Shown: positions 28,131 through 37,028 of the stretch, in pieces
Layout: each line of letters starts with the position of its first letter
Numbering within the stretch: position 1 is the first letter of the stretch
Notes under the pieces: generated by a model
What the model was told of the DNA's origin: nothing
The model's database searches: none
What the model saw: the letters and a program-made list of their open reading frames with translations, nothing else
DNA from: Pseudovibrio ascidiaceicola
GTDB taxonomy: Bacteria; Pseudomonadota; Alphaproteobacteria; Rhizobiales; Stappiaceae
DNA: 64,000 nucleotides
Direction: 5' to 3'
Assembly (NCBI RefSeq): GCF_900114245.1
Contig: NZ_FOSK01000005.1
Coordinates: 1-64,000, forward strand
Translations under genes and position numbers: made by a program

Positions 28131-29171
28131 TCAGAGCAAGACAGTTCTGGCTTCTTTGTTGCTCAGATAAGCTGCTTCAATGATGCGGATGGTCTGCATC
28201 GCGTCACGTGGGGAGACTGGTACTGCGGTATCATTGCGAATGGCGTCCCGCATACCTGCGTAGAACCGTTCGTATCCACCTTTCTGGCTTGGTACGCGCG
28301 TACCTTCACCCGTCTCGTTATACAGCGTGCCCCAGTCGTCTTCAGCTTCAATGCCCCAGGTCGGGCTTGCAGGTCCACCGCCAGCCTTCAACATGTCCTC
28401 TTGCGGGTCCATGCCATAGGTGATGTAGGTGGCTTTATCCCCGCTCACCTGAAAGCGTGGACCTTGCTCTGTGCTTAGACAGTTGCCGTGCAGGACGACA
28501 TCGCAGTCGTTATAGCCAAGCACAAGATGGAAGTGATCCACCGCTGCTGCCTCTTTACGCTGAACGCGCAGTTTCGCCTGAACGGATTTCGGCGTGCCAA
28601 ACAAACTCAGCGCCTGATCAATGCCGTGGGCACCCAGGTCATAAAGAATACCAGCACCGGGAATGTCCTGCTCGCGCCAGCGGCCTTTAATGTCCGGGCG
28701 GTAGCGATTGTAGTTGCACAGGTAAGAGTGCACTTTGCCGAGCTTGCCGGTTTCCATGAGGTCCTGAACCGTCAGGAAATCACAGTCGAACCGGCGATTA
28801 TGATAGACTGAGAGCTTCAGGTCTTTCTGCTCTGCAATGTCGATCAGCTCTTCAGCTTCCGCACTGGTGATGGTGAATGGCTTTTCAACCACCACATGCT
28901 TGCCAGCGAGCAGTGCCTTTTTGGCATGGTCGTAGTGCAAGGTGTTGGGCAGGCTGAGAACGACAAGCTCGATCTCCGGTTGCTCCAACAGCTCATCAAA
29001 GGAGGTGTACGGCGTGCAATCGGGCAACTTGCCTTTGACGAGATCCGGCTTGCTGGAAACCACCGCGGCAAGGTCGATCCCTTCCACAAATGTCAGCAGG
29101 GGTGCGTGGAAGCTTTGGCCAGAAACACCAAAGCCCACAAGAGCCGTTTTAACGGGCTGAACAGAACTCAT
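28131..29171 (-). CDS. Gfo/Idh/MocA-family oxidoreductase
   Basis: The 346-residue product has the N-terminal NAD(P)-binding Rossmann motif GFGVSG (about residues 13-18), the family signature VVEKPFT (about residues 95-101), and a C-terminal domain with YHNRRFD and GAGILYDLGAHGIDQ that provides the conserved active-site histidine. Members oxidise or reduce sugars and inositols, and some act on biliverdin or trans-dihydrodiols. The ATG at 29171 is only 1 base after the stop of the kinase gene, so the two are co-translated; a longer frame upstream merely overlaps that gene. Lying between the PTS and glucose ABC genes, it probably acts on a hexose derivative, but the exact substrate is not shown. 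Confidence 0.88.
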   Translation of the reverse strand: MSSVQPVKTALVGFGVSGQSFHAPLLTFVEGIDLAAVVSSKPDLVKGKLPDCTPYTSFDELLEQPEIELVVLSLPNTLHYDHAKKALLAGKHVVVEKPFTITSAEAEELIDIAEQKDLKLSVYHNRRFDCDFLTVQDLMETGKLGKVHSYLCNYNRYRPDIKGRWREQDIPGAGILYDLGAHGIDQALSLFGTPKSVQAKLRVQRKEAAAVDHFHLVLGYNDCDVVLHGNCLSTEQGPRFQVSGDKATYITYGMDPQEDMLKAGGGPASPTWGIEAEDDWGTLYNETGEGTRVPSQKGGYERFYAGMRDAIRNDTAVPVSPRDAMQTIRIIEAAYLSNKEARTVLL

Positions 29172-29172
29172 A

Positions 29173-30069
29173 TTATGCATCACTTGCTGGAAAATTCTTC
29201 TGTACGTTGTCGAGGTCAAGAACGGTCGGCAGGGAGGCCTCGTTGCCGAGGAACTGAATGGCGTGTGCGGAGGCCGCGCGCGCTGTTTTGAAGTGATCTT
29301 CCCAACTGCCTTTTGGGTCTGCCAGATACGCATAGACGTAAGCACCGTGGAAGGTATCACCCGCTCCGTTGGTGTCGATGACGCGCTCTTTTGGCACTTT
29401 CAGAGCTGGTAAACGTTTGATCGGGCATTTGTCTTCGTACCACAGCAGGCCTTCTTCGCCTTGCGTGACACCGCCGACCTTCACGCCTTTGGCACGCAAG
29501 TATTCCAGCGTGTCTTCCGGGGATTTGCCAAGTTGCTCACAGAACAGCTCGGATACGATGGCTACATCAATGTAGTCGAGAAGTTCCTCGGTGTTCTCGC
29601 GAACAGCACCACCATCCAGAGACGTCAGGATGCCGTGTTTGCGGCAAAGTTTGGCGTAGTGCAAAGCGGCATGAGGAATGTGACCATCTACATGCAGCGC
29701 CTGACAACCAGCCAGGTTAAGCTCAGGAACCGGGTGCAGAAAATCGTTGTCACGACAACGCACAATAGCCCGTTTGCCGTCCTTCGGCATGATGAAGGAG
29801 AGGGAACTTTCCTTCACTTTGCAGCTATGGATTGGAATGGAGTATTTGGCCGCCATATCGCGGAACATGCGGGAGAGCCAATCGTCTGCCATGGAGCACA
29901 ACAGGTCAGGTGAAATGCCCAGCTTTGCGCAGACGAAAGCCGCGGTGACAGCGTTGCCACCAAAACTGACAGCGTAATCCTGTGCAATTGCCTTCTCATC
30001 ACCCTCTGGCATGATCTCTGACAAAAAGGTCACGTCAATATAAGACTGACCAATGAATAACGCTTTCAT
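29173..30069 (-). CDS. PfkB-family carbohydrate kinase
   Basis: The 298-residue product is a ribokinase/PfkB-family sugar kinase. The N-terminal part has the glycine-rich SFGGNAVTAA motif and the C-terminal part the DTNGAGDTFHGAY signature with the catalytic aspartate and anion hole. It phosphorylates a sugar with ATP; whether this is a fructose, ketogluconate or other derivative cannot be told. The ATG at 30069 with a TGGAG site is preferred to an upstream in-frame start at 30186 that would add 39 unrelated residues. It is the first gene of a two-gene operon with the Gfo/Idh/MocA dehydrogenase; together they could oxidise and phosphorylate one imported sugar. Confidence 0.88.
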   Translation of the reverse strand: MKALFIGQSYIDVTFLSEIMPEGDEKAIAQDYAVSFGGNAVTAAFVCAKLGISPDLLCSMADDWLSRMFRDMAAKYSIPIHSCKVKESSLSFIMPKDGKRAIVRCRDNDFLHPVPELNLAGCQALHVDGHIPHAALHYAKLCRKHGILTSLDGGAVRENTEELLDYIDVAIVSELFCEQLGKSPEDTLEYLRAKGVKVGGVTQGEEGLLWYEDKCPIKRLPALKVPKERVIDTNGAGDTFHGAYVYAYLADPKGSWEDHFKTARAASAHAIQFLGNEASLPTVLDLDNVQKNFPASDA

Positions 30070-30200
30070 CCTGTACTCCATTAAAGTCCGGGTCACACTG
30101 CCAAGTGCAGCGATGGTACCTTCCGCTTTTAACGACGGATTTCTAAATGATGTCCTAGGGAAATCATGAAAGTGCCTTGCTCGCAAACCTGATGTATCAA

Positions 30201-30215
30201 CTTGTTACATTACAG
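30201..30215. promoter_or_regulatory. Shared 15-base motif, copy 2 (kinase upstream region)
   Basis: CTTGTTACATTACAG lies 132 bases upstream of the kinase start. It also contains the TGTTAC hexamer seen three times before the pts operon, and sits inside an imperfect inverted repeat with outer arms AACCTG and CAGGTT (30186-30218). Confidence 0.35.
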
Positions 30216-30284
30216 GTTGTTTTTGCGGGTCTTTCCCCAAAATGGCTGGTGGTATGAGGAAAACTACGCAGAGTGCGGCTGTGC

Positions 30285-31697
30285 CTACAACTCACGCGGC
30301 AGTTTCACAAAAATGCAAAACTTGCCTTCTGCCGTTTCGCCAAGGCTGATCTCTCCGCCATGGGCGTTGATGATCTGTTTGACGATGGACAGGCCAAGGC
30401 CAACGCTGGAAGAGCGGGTGCGCTCTACACTGTCATTGCGGAAGAAAGGCTCAAACACCTTTTCGTGCAGATGGTCGGGAATGCCGGGGCCGGGATCGCT
30501 GATGGAAACAAGCAGCTGATCATTCTCAAGATTTTGCATCTCCACAGTGGCTGCGCCACCATATTTGAGCGCATTATCAATGAGATTGCTAAAGGCTCGG
30601 CGCAGGGCCGTCGGTTGGCCATTCATGACAGCGCGGCCTTCAACTTCCAGCTCAACTTCACCGCCACCACCAAAGATATTGCGGCTTTGGTCCGTCAGCT
30701 TATGGCGTTGAGGCACGAACACAACATCATTGCCCGTGTCCATGTAGTCATCACAAAGAGACTGAAGCAGCGCCGCAAGGGAGAGGTGTTGAGGCTCTTC
30801 CAGCAAGGCGTTGAAGCGGAGGAAATCAAGGGAGGCCGCGATGAGGCGGGTCATCTCTTCCACATCATGCAGCATGCGATTGCGCAGGGTGGTGGATTCG
30901 ATCTGTTCCAGCCGCAGGCGTAGTCGGGTGGCAGGTGTACGCAGATCATGACTGATGGAGGCCAGCATGCGTTTTTGCTCTTCCAGCAGCTGTGCGCGGG
31001 CTTCCTGCTCTCGCACCAGTGTATCCTGCAGGGCAACGGCTTCCTCCGTGTCCCACGGTTTCAGCTCAGCTCGCTCATACTTGGCGAGGGAACGGAACGG
31101 CGCAGCTGTGTAATGCACGAGACTGCGGGCCAGCACGAACACCAGCGTGATGCAAAGGGCCGCGAGGATGAAGAGCACCGGCTCTGTCATCCGGTTTTGC
31201 CAGAGCTCTGGGAACGTTATCAGGCGTACACCTTGCTGATTTGGAAGAGCCAGATAGAGCTGAGCGTTTTTGTCCTGACGTGTTACGGCCAAAACGAAAG
31301 TACCAAGATTATCAACTTGATATGTTGGTTTAGATTGATCTTGAATGATCAGATCGGCCCGAGGCAGCGCACCTTCAAACATCAGAGTTGCGGTTAGGGA
31401 TGAGCCTTCATCGTTAATGCTTATTGGAAGGGACGAAGCTCCGTCTGATGGTGTTGGTTGGACAGCTTGAACGGCCTGCAGATATTTGCCTGCAAAAGGA
31501 GCTGGTGCAGAGCCGCGAATGTATTGGCTCAGTTCCGCATCCGCCTCAAAAGAGTTCGCCAGTGCCAATTCGCGAGTGTTGTAAGCATTGAGCGTGAGCC
31601 CCAGCACCACGAAAACCGAGAGCACGGCGGTGATGAGAACCACAACCATACGGCGTTCAAGGGATCTGGGCAGGAGGCTCAGGATCAATCCTGACAT
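30285..31697 (-). CDS. Sensor histidine kinase, GtrS-like, of the glucose locus
   Basis: The 470-residue membrane kinase has a first transmembrane segment at about residues 17-37, a periplasmic domain to ~170, a second at ~172-190, then HAMP-like and dimerisation regions with the H-box SISHDLRTPATRLR (His250), an N-box (NLIDNALKYG), and G-boxes (DPGPGIPDH, GLGLSIVKQI). It would autophosphorylate and pass phosphate to the response regulator encoded 27 bases upstream. Gene order, with the pair divergent from a gts-type glucose importer, resembles gltR-gtrS/gtsABCD of Pseudomonas, so a sugar or sugar acid signal is likely. The ATG at 31697 is preferred to a GTG at 31703 because of the spacing to AAAGAG. 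Confidence 0.88.
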   Translation of the reverse strand: MSGLILSLLPRSLERRMVVVLITAVLSVFVVLGLTLNAYNTRELALANSFEADAELSQYIRGSAPAPFAGKYLQAVQAVQPTPSDGASSLPISINDEGSSLTATLMFEGALPRADLIIQDQSKPTYQVDNLGTFVLAVTRQDKNAQLYLALPNQQGVRLITFPELWQNRMTEPVLFILAALCITLVFVLARSLVHYTAAPFRSLAKYERAELKPWDTEEAVALQDTLVREQEARAQLLEEQKRMLASISHDLRTPATRLRLRLEQIESTTLRNRMLHDVEEMTRLIAASLDFLRFNALLEEPQHLSLAALLQSLCDDYMDTGNDVVFVPQRHKLTDQSRNIFGGGGEVELEVEGRAVMNGQPTALRRAFSNLIDNALKYGGAATVEMQNLENDQLLVSISDPGPGIPDHLHEKVFEPFFRNDSVERTRSSSVGLGLSIVKQIINAHGGEISLGETAEGKFCIFVKLPREL

Positions 31698-31724
31698 AGC
31701 CACGCTCTTTTCAGTGCCATGGAC

Positions 31725-32444
31725 CTACACTCGCGTTACGCTTTGAGAAAACAGATAGCCCTGATGGCGCACTGTTGTGATGAAGTCCGTGCTTGGGTCC
31801 GTCTGTGCCAGCTTTTTGCGCAGGCGGCTGATCAGAATATCGATGCTGCGATCGTGAGAATCCACCTTAGCCCCGCGCAGTACACGCCCCAACGTGTCGC
31901 GAGAGATTGGCTTTTGCGGCGCTTTCACAAAGGTCAGCAGAGCATCAAACTCAGAGGAGCTGAGGTGCACCAGCACACCGTCCGGTGCGGTCAGGTGGCG
32001 GGTTGCTTCATCCAGCTTCCAGCCGCTGAATTCAAAGCGCTGCGCTTTGGGCGCAGCTGCTGTTTCCACGTCTTCCGTGCGGCGGAAGATAGCAAAGATG
32101 CGGGCTTGTAACTCTCTCGGATTGAACGGCTTTTCCAGATAATCATCGGCGCCCAGTTCCAGCCCGACAATGCGTTCTGTATCACCCGTAATAGCGGAGA
32201 TGATGATGATCGGCATCTTGGAGGTCTGGCGCACGCGCTGGCACAGGGTCAGCCCGTTTTCTCCCGGCAGCATGATGTCCAGAACCATCAGATCAATGTG
32301 GTTGGTGTCCAGAAGCTCAATCGCTTCCTCCGCAGAGTTGGCGGTGAACACGGTGTACCCACGATCTTTCAGGAAGTCTGCCGTCAGGCTGGCGATTTCC
32401 TCATCATCGTCAACAATCAGCAGTGTTTTGTTCGAGAGCATCAT
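31725..32444 (-). CDS. OmpR-family response regulator, GltR-like
   Basis: The 239-residue protein has a receiver domain (acidic pocket VDDDEE, phospho-acceptor Asp56 in LDIMLPGENG, Lys in YLEKPFNP) and a C-terminal winged helix (about residues 135-235, with SHDRSIDILISRLRKKL as the recognition part). It is the partner of the downstream kinase. Divergent orientation to the glucose ABC genes suggests that it controls them, as GltR does in pseudomonads. Two adjacent ATG codons (32444 and 32441) follow a CGAGG site; the second has the better spacing, so the true start may be one residue shorter. Confidence 0.9.
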   Translation of the reverse strand: MMLSNKTLLIVDDDEEIASLTADFLKDRGYTVFTANSAEEAIELLDTNHIDLMVLDIMLPGENGLTLCQRVRQTSKMPIIIISAITGDTERIVGLELGADDYLEKPFNPRELQARIFAIFRRTEDVETAAAPKAQRFEFSGWKLDEATRHLTAPDGVLVHLSSSEFDALLTFVKAPQKPISRDTLGRVLRGAKVDSHDRSIDILISRLRKKLAQTDPSTDFITTVRHQGYLFSQSVTRV

Positions 32445-32546
32445 ACCTCGGTGTACCCATTTCAATCCCAACCAGCTCACTCTGGCTCAGTGCTGTATAA
32501 CAAAACATTTGGCCGTCGCGAGAGGAATGTGTATGCGTCAGGTTGT

Positions 32547-32560
32547 CTTGCACGTGCAAG
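32547..32560. promoter_or_regulatory. Perfect 14-bp palindrome upstream of the glucose ABC operon
   Basis: CTTGCACGTGCAAG is fully self-complementary with a central CG, as is usual for LacI/GalR-family operators. It lies 85 bases upstream of the binding-protein start and 102 bases upstream of the divergent response-regulator start. The neighbouring regulator is OmpR-type, which usually binds direct repeats, so a second, unlinked regulator may act here. Confidence 0.55.
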
Positions 32561-32645
32561 TTCATTGGATTGTGTGTTTATACGCGATAAATTGAAGAAA
32601 GAGTTTGCTAGAAGCGTCCTTGAGAATACCCATCGGGAGAATGTA

Positions 32646-33893
32646 ATGGGCAGCCCGCGTCTCAGCTTGGTCGCACTTGCTGTTTTATTCGGTAGCATAA
32701 CGGCACAAGCCGCACCAACCGCTGAAGTTCTGCATTTCTGGACATCAGGCGGAGAAGCACGTGCAGCCCTTTCCCTCAAACAGGCGTTTGAGGCCCGTGG
32801 CGGTGTGTGGGATGACGCACCTGTTGCTGGCGGAGGCGGAGACGCCATGGCAGCCGTCTTGCGTGCCCGCGCGTTGGCCAGAGTGCCGCCTTCCGTTGCC
32901 CAGATCAAAGGCCAGAACATTCAGGAATGGGCCGAAGTGGGCGCGCTTGAAGGGCTCGATGCTATTGCACAGCAGCAGAACTGGGATGAGCTGCTGCCAG
33001 ACCTTTTGAAAGAAACCGTTCAGTATCAGGGTAAATATGTTGCTGTGCCTTTGAACATCCACCGTGTGGATTGGATCTGGGCCAACCCGAGAGTGCTGGA
33101 TCAGGTCGGCGTCACACCTCCGCAAACATGGGAAGAGTTCAACGAGGTCGCAGAAAAGATCAAGGCCGCAGGCATTATCCCGCTCGCCCATGGTGGCCAG
33201 CCCTGGCAGGACGTTACCCTGTTTGAAGTGGTGTTGCTGGGGATCGGCGGCGCGGATTTTTACAAGAAGGTCTATCTGGATCTGGATCAGGAGGCCTTGC
33301 ACTCCGACACTATGATCAAGGTGTTTGACCAGATGCGCAAGCTCAGCACCTATGTGGACCCCGGCGCTCCGGGCCGCGAATGGAACCTTGCCACCGCCAT
33401 GGTGATGCGCGGTGAGGCGGCCATGCAGATTATGGGCGATTGGGCCAAGGCCGAATTTCTGACGGCAGGTCTTGAGTACGGTGAAGACTTCATCTGCGTC
33501 TCGTCCCCCTCCAAGGGAGGGTACATCATCAACTCCGACAGCTTTGCCATGTTCAAAGTCTCAGACCCAGATCAGAAAGCCGGACAGCAGCTGATGGCCT
33601 CTACGCTGCTGGATGAACAGGTGCAGAAGGACTTCAACCTGCTGAAAGGCTCTATTCCCGCCAGACTTGGCGTAAGCCTTGATGGCTTTGATGAATGCGC
33701 CATGAAATCCAGCGAAGACCTTCTTCTCAATGAGGCCCGCGGCACCGTGGTTGGATCCATCGCTCACGAGCTAGTACAGTCCGGCGCCGTGCGTGGGGCG
33801 TTTCTGGATGTGGTCACAGAGCATTTCAATACGGATATGTCTTCGCAAGAGGCTGTCAATCAACTTGCCGAGACCGTAATCCTAGCAGATTGA
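32646..33893 (+). CDS. gtsA: Glucose/mannose-type ABC transporter periplasmic binding protein
   Basis: The 415-residue protein closely resembles pseudomonad GtsA: HFWTSGGE at the mature N-terminus, VAGGGGDAM, VAQIKGQNIQEW, VAVPLNIHRVDW, LAHGGQPWQD and QIMGDWAKAEF follow in the same order. A Sec signal peptide with cleavage after AQA (about residue 21) places it in the periplasm. It would bind glucose or a related hexose for the GtsBC permease. The ATG at 32646 with GGGAGA upstream is the start; the frame is open much further upstream but that part crosses the regulator gene and lacks sense. It is the first gene of the gts-like operon, with a 72-base gap before the next gene. Confidence 0.9.
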   Translation: MGSPRLSLVALAVLFGSITAQAAPTAEVLHFWTSGGEARAALSLKQAFEARGGVWDDAPVAGGGGDAMAAVLRARALARVPPSVAQIKGQNIQEWAEVGALEGLDAIAQQQNWDELLPDLLKETVQYQGKYVAVPLNIHRVDWIWANPRVLDQVGVTPPQTWEEFNEVAEKIKAAGIIPLAHGGQPWQDVTLFEVVLLGIGGADFYKKVYLDLDQEALHSDTMIKVFDQMRKLSTYVDPGAPGREWNLATAMVMRGEAAMQIMGDWAKAEFLTAGLEYGEDFICVSSPSKGGYIINSDSFAMFKVSDPDQKAGQQLMASTLLDEQVQKDFNLLKGSIPARLGVSLDGFDECAMKSSEDLLLNEARGTVVGSIAHELVQSGAVRGAFLDVVTEHFNTDMSSQEAVNQLAETVILAD

Positions 33894-33965
33894 TTTCCCT
33901 AGGGCAGTCAGAGTAAAGCGTAGATCCTGATAAGACCGCAGCACCCAGTGAGCAAAGAGAACCCT

Positions 33966-34877
33966 ATGTCCAACCCCCAGCAGCGCAAGCAGCAGATGTC
34001 TGTTTTAGACAGATTGCAGCGATATTTGCCGCAGCTGGTGATCGCTCCGCCGTTCCTGCTCCTCGTGTTCTTTGTGTACGGCTTCATCGCGTGGACCGGC
34101 ATCATCTCGCTCACCAACTCTCGCATGCTGCCCACTTTCGATGTTCAGGGCATCCAGCAATATGTGCGCTTGCTGGCTATGGATCGCTGGAATGTGGCGT
34201 TCGATAACCTGCTGATTTTCGGCAGTCTCTACATCCTGTTCTCAATCACCATTGGCTGCGTGCTGGCCGTTCTGCTGGACCAGCGTATCCGCGCTGAGGG
34301 TGCGCTGCGCACGATCTATCTGTACCCCATGGCGATCAGCTTCATCGTGACGGGCACAGCATGGAAATGGATCCTGAACCCGTCCCTCGGCATTGAAAGC
34401 TACATGCAAAAACTGGGGTGGGAGAGTTTCCAGTTCGACTGGATCGTCAACCGCGACATGGCAATTTATGTGGTGGTCCTCGCCGCTGTCTGGCAGGCCT
34501 CAGGCTTTGTGATGGCCCTGTTCCTCTCCGCTCTACGCACCGTTGATGAGGATATCATCCGCGCCGCTCATCTGGACGGCGCCAGCACCACACGCATCTA
34601 CTTCGGCATCATCTTGCCCTCGCTGAGACCTGTGTTCCTCTCTGCCTTCGTCATTCTCGCGCACCTATCCATCAAGAGCTTCGACCTTGTGGTGGCGCTG
34701 ACAAACGGCGGTCCGGGCTATTCTTCCACGCTGCCCGCCAATTTCATGTATGAGATGGCCTTTCGCCGTAACCAGATCGGCCTTGGTGCCGCCTCCGCCA
34801 TGATGATGCTGGCCACCGTTGCCGCAATCATCGTGCCCTATCTTTATTCAGAGTTGAGGGCAAAGCGACATGGCTGA
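33966..34877 (+). CDS. gtsB: Sugar ABC transporter permease, GtsB-like
   Basis: The 303-residue protein has six hydrophobic segments and the inner-membrane permease EAA-type loop, here RAAHLDGASTTRIYFGIILP. A cytosolic N-terminus (to about residue 25) precedes the first span. The ATG at 33966 with an AAAGAGAA site is preferred to a GTG at 33948. It overlaps the next permease gene by 8 bases, so the two are coupled and should form the heterodimeric channel of the glucose importer. The family is MalF/UgpA-like; the assignment to glucose rests on the adjacent GtsA-like protein. Confidence 0.88.
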   Translation: MSNPQQRKQQMSVLDRLQRYLPQLVIAPPFLLLVFFVYGFIAWTGIISLTNSRMLPTFDVQGIQQYVRLLAMDRWNVAFDNLLIFGSLYILFSITIGCVLAVLLDQRIRAEGALRTIYLYPMAISFIVTGTAWKWILNPSLGIESYMQKLGWESFQFDWIVNRDMAIYVVVLAAVWQASGFVMALFLSALRTVDEDIIRAAHLDGASTTRIYFGIILPSLRPVFLSAFVILAHLSIKSFDLVVALTNGGPGYSSTLPANFMYEMAFRRNQIGLGAASAMMMLATVAAIIVPYLYSELRAKRHG

Positions 34878-35757
34878 GCCCAAAACACTCCCCGGCGCCA
34901 ACGGCAAACGCCACCTGCTTGGCCGCATCTTCATCTGGACCCTGCTGCTCGCCGCTGCGGTTCTCTATCTGGGCCCAATTTACGTGGTGCTCTCTACCTC
35001 GCTGAAGGATCTCGCGGAAATCCGGGCAGGGGCTTTGCTGGATTTGCCGCACGAGCTCAACTTCACCGCCTGGCGTGAGGCATGGTCCAGCGCCTGCATC
35101 GGTGTGCGCTGTGAGGGCTTGCGTCCGTACTTCCTCAACTCGGTGATCATGTCCGTGCCATCGGTAGCGATCTCAACCCTGATCGGCGCCTTGAGCGGCT
35201 ACGCCCTGTCGCTCTTCCGCTTCCGCGGTGCCAACATCATCTTCGCCCTGATGCTGTTCGGCTGCTTCATCCCGTTCCAGATCGTCATCCTGCCCATGGC
35301 GCAAACGCTTGGTTATCTGGGCATTGCCAACTCCATCACCGGCCTCATCGTGGTGCACACCATCTACGGCATCAGCTTCACCACGCTGTTCTTCCGCAAC
35401 TACTACGTCTCCGTTCCGCAAGAGCTGGTACGCGCAGCCACCATGGATGGGGCAGGGTTCTTTCGCATCTTCTGGCACATCATGCTGCCGCTCTCGATCC
35501 CAATCATCGTTGTCTCTGTCATCTGGCAGTTCACGCAGGTGTGGAACGAGTTCCTCTTTGGCGCCAGCTTCACCTCAGGCGGGTCTCAGCCGGTCACAGT
35601 CGCACTCAACAATCTCATCAACTCAACGACCAGCGTAAAGCAATACAACGTGGACATGGCCGCAGCCCTCATAGCGGCAGCGCCGACCCTTGTTGTCTAC
35701 ATCATCGCTGGACGTTTCTTCGTGCGCGGGCTCACCGCCGGCGCGGTCAAAGGCTAA
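34870..35757 (+). CDS. gtsC: Sugar ABC transporter permease, GtsC-like
   Basis: The 295-residue protein has about six membrane segments and the permease loop RAATMDGAGFFRIFWHIMLPLS at residues ~190-210. It belongs to the MalG/UgpE type and pairs with the preceding permease. Between residues ~65 and 90 it has a periplasmic loop with two cysteines (SACIGVRCEG), as in GtsC-type proteins. The start at 34870 lies within the end of gtsB, and the ATPase gene begins 10 bases after the stop, so the operon is compact. Composition at the third codon position is noticeably C-rich, here and in gtsB and gtsD, compared with the 3-gene operon at the left end. Confidence 0.88.
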   Translation: MAEPKTLPGANGKRHLLGRIFIWTLLLAAAVLYLGPIYVVLSTSLKDLAEIRAGALLDLPHELNFTAWREAWSSACIGVRCEGLRPYFLNSVIMSVPSVAISTLIGALSGYALSLFRFRGANIIFALMLFGCFIPFQIVILPMAQTLGYLGIANSITGLIVVHTIYGISFTTLFFRNYYVSVPQELVRAATMDGAGFFRIFWHIMLPLSIPIIVVSVIWQFTQVWNEFLFGASFTSGGSQPVTVALNNLINSTTSVKQYNVDMAAALIAAAPTLVVYIIAGRFFVRGLTAGAVKG

Positions 35758-35767
35758 AGGCTCATTT

Positions 35768-36880
35768 ATGGCGACCATATCCATCGAACATGCGTCCAAG
35801 TCCTTTGGCTCAACTGACGTCCTGAAGGACATTTCACTTGATGTAAAAGATGGTGAGTTCCTCGTCCTGCTGGGAGCCTCCGGCTGCGGAAAGTCGACAC
35901 TGCTCAACATCATCGCCGGTCTGGAACCAATAGCTGACGGCATCATTCGGCTGGATGGGGAGGTGGTCAACGACGTTCACCCCAAAAACCGCGACATCGC
36001 CATGGTGTTCCAAAGCTATGCGCTCTACCCAAACATGACAGTGGAGCGCAACATCGCGTTCGGGCTGGAAATGCGCAAAATCAGCAAGGCAGAACGCAAA
36101 GCCACCGTCCGCGAGGTTGCAAGTACGCTGCAGATCGAACACCTGCTCTCCCGAAAACCATCGCAATTATCAGGCGGGCAGCGTCAGCGCGTGGCTATGG
36201 GGCGTGCCCTTGTACGCCGGCCCAAAATCTTCCTGTTCGACGAGCCACTCTCCAATCTGGACGCCAAATTGCGCGGCGAAATGCGCACAGAGATCAAGAA
36301 GCTCCACCAAACCCTAAAAGCCACGATGGTCTATGTCACTCACGACCAGATAGAGGCCATGACGCTGGCAGACCGCATCGCCATCATGAAAGACGGTGAG
36401 ATCCAGCAAATCGGCACCCCGCAAGAGATCTACAGCAAACCAGCAAACATGTACGTCGCCGGTTTCGTCGGCGCACCACCAATGAACTTTGTAGACGTGG
36501 ATCTGGTGAAACGAGAGGAACAACTCGGTGTCATCCTGCCTGCCGTCCTGAGGGGCAAGCCAGTAGACTACTTCCTACCGCTCCCAAATTCTGAGCAGCT
36601 GCACGCCCGTGAAAACACAAAAATCATCCTCGGCCTGCGCCCCGAAATGATCACCCACAACGCCTTCACGCAGACCGTGAATCCGGAAATTGCATGCGAC
36701 GTCGAGCTCCTGGAACCCACCGGCGCCGACACCCTCTGCCTCATCCGCCTAGCAAACCACCCCGCCAAAGCCCGCATCTCCCCCTTATTTGCGTGTACCC
36801 CAGGAGAGAGCATGACCTTCACCATCGACATGGCGCGAGTGTGTTTGTTTGATGCGGAGAGTGAGGAGTTGATTGGGTAG
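35768..36880 (+). CDS. gtsD: Sugar ABC transporter ATPase, GtsD/MalK-like
   Basis: The 370-residue ATPase shows Walker A GASGCGKST (about residues 36-44), Q-loop FQSYALYPNMTV, signature LSGGQRQRVAMGRAL, Walker B IFLFDEPLSNLDAKLR and the switch histidine VTHDQIEAMT. A C-terminal regulatory TOBE-like domain (from ~240) is present, as in MalK and UgpC. It would energise the GtsBC channel from the cytosolic side. The ATG at 35768 follows gtsC by 10 bases with an AAAGG site; a longer open frame extends back into gtsC and was not used. It is the last gene of the operon. Confidence 0.92.
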   Translation: MATISIEHASKSFGSTDVLKDISLDVKDGEFLVLLGASGCGKSTLLNIIAGLEPIADGIIRLDGEVVNDVHPKNRDIAMVFQSYALYPNMTVERNIAFGLEMRKISKAERKATVREVASTLQIEHLLSRKPSQLSGGQRQRVAMGRALVRRPKIFLFDEPLSNLDAKLRGEMRTEIKKLHQTLKATMVYVTHDQIEAMTLADRIAIMKDGEIQQIGTPQEIYSKPANMYVAGFVGAPPMNFVDVDLVKREEQLGVILPAVLRGKPVDYFLPLPNSEQLHARENTKIILGLRPEMITHNAFTQTVNPEIACDVELLEPTGADTLCLIRLANHPAKARISPLFACTPGESMTFTIDMARVCLFDAESEELIG

Positions 36881-37000
36881 GCTAAAACTTCGAGGAGTAT
36901 AGTGTGAATTTCTTGACAGGGTCGCTCATTCCAATAAGTGCAGCAATTCTGGAAGGTTACGGGTCTAAAATACCGTTCTTCTATGCAAAAGTCGGATAAT

Positions 37001-37024
37001 GTGAATTATGGAACCACAATTCAC
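37001..37024. terminator. Inverted repeat between gtsD and the MFS gene
   Basis: The outer arms GTGAATT and AATTCAC pair perfectly and the inner TGG/CCA extends the stem after one mismatch. It lies 4 bases beyond the stop of the minus-strand MFS gene and 120 bases beyond gtsD. No T-run follows on either strand, so it may be a weak terminator or an operator; position favours a terminator. Confidence 0.45.
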
Positions 37025-37028
37025 AACT

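Noticed and set aside
27970-28170. 66-codon open frame upstream of the dehydrogenase gene
   Set aside because: No ribosome site, overlaps the end of the dehydrogenase gene, low-complexity translation.
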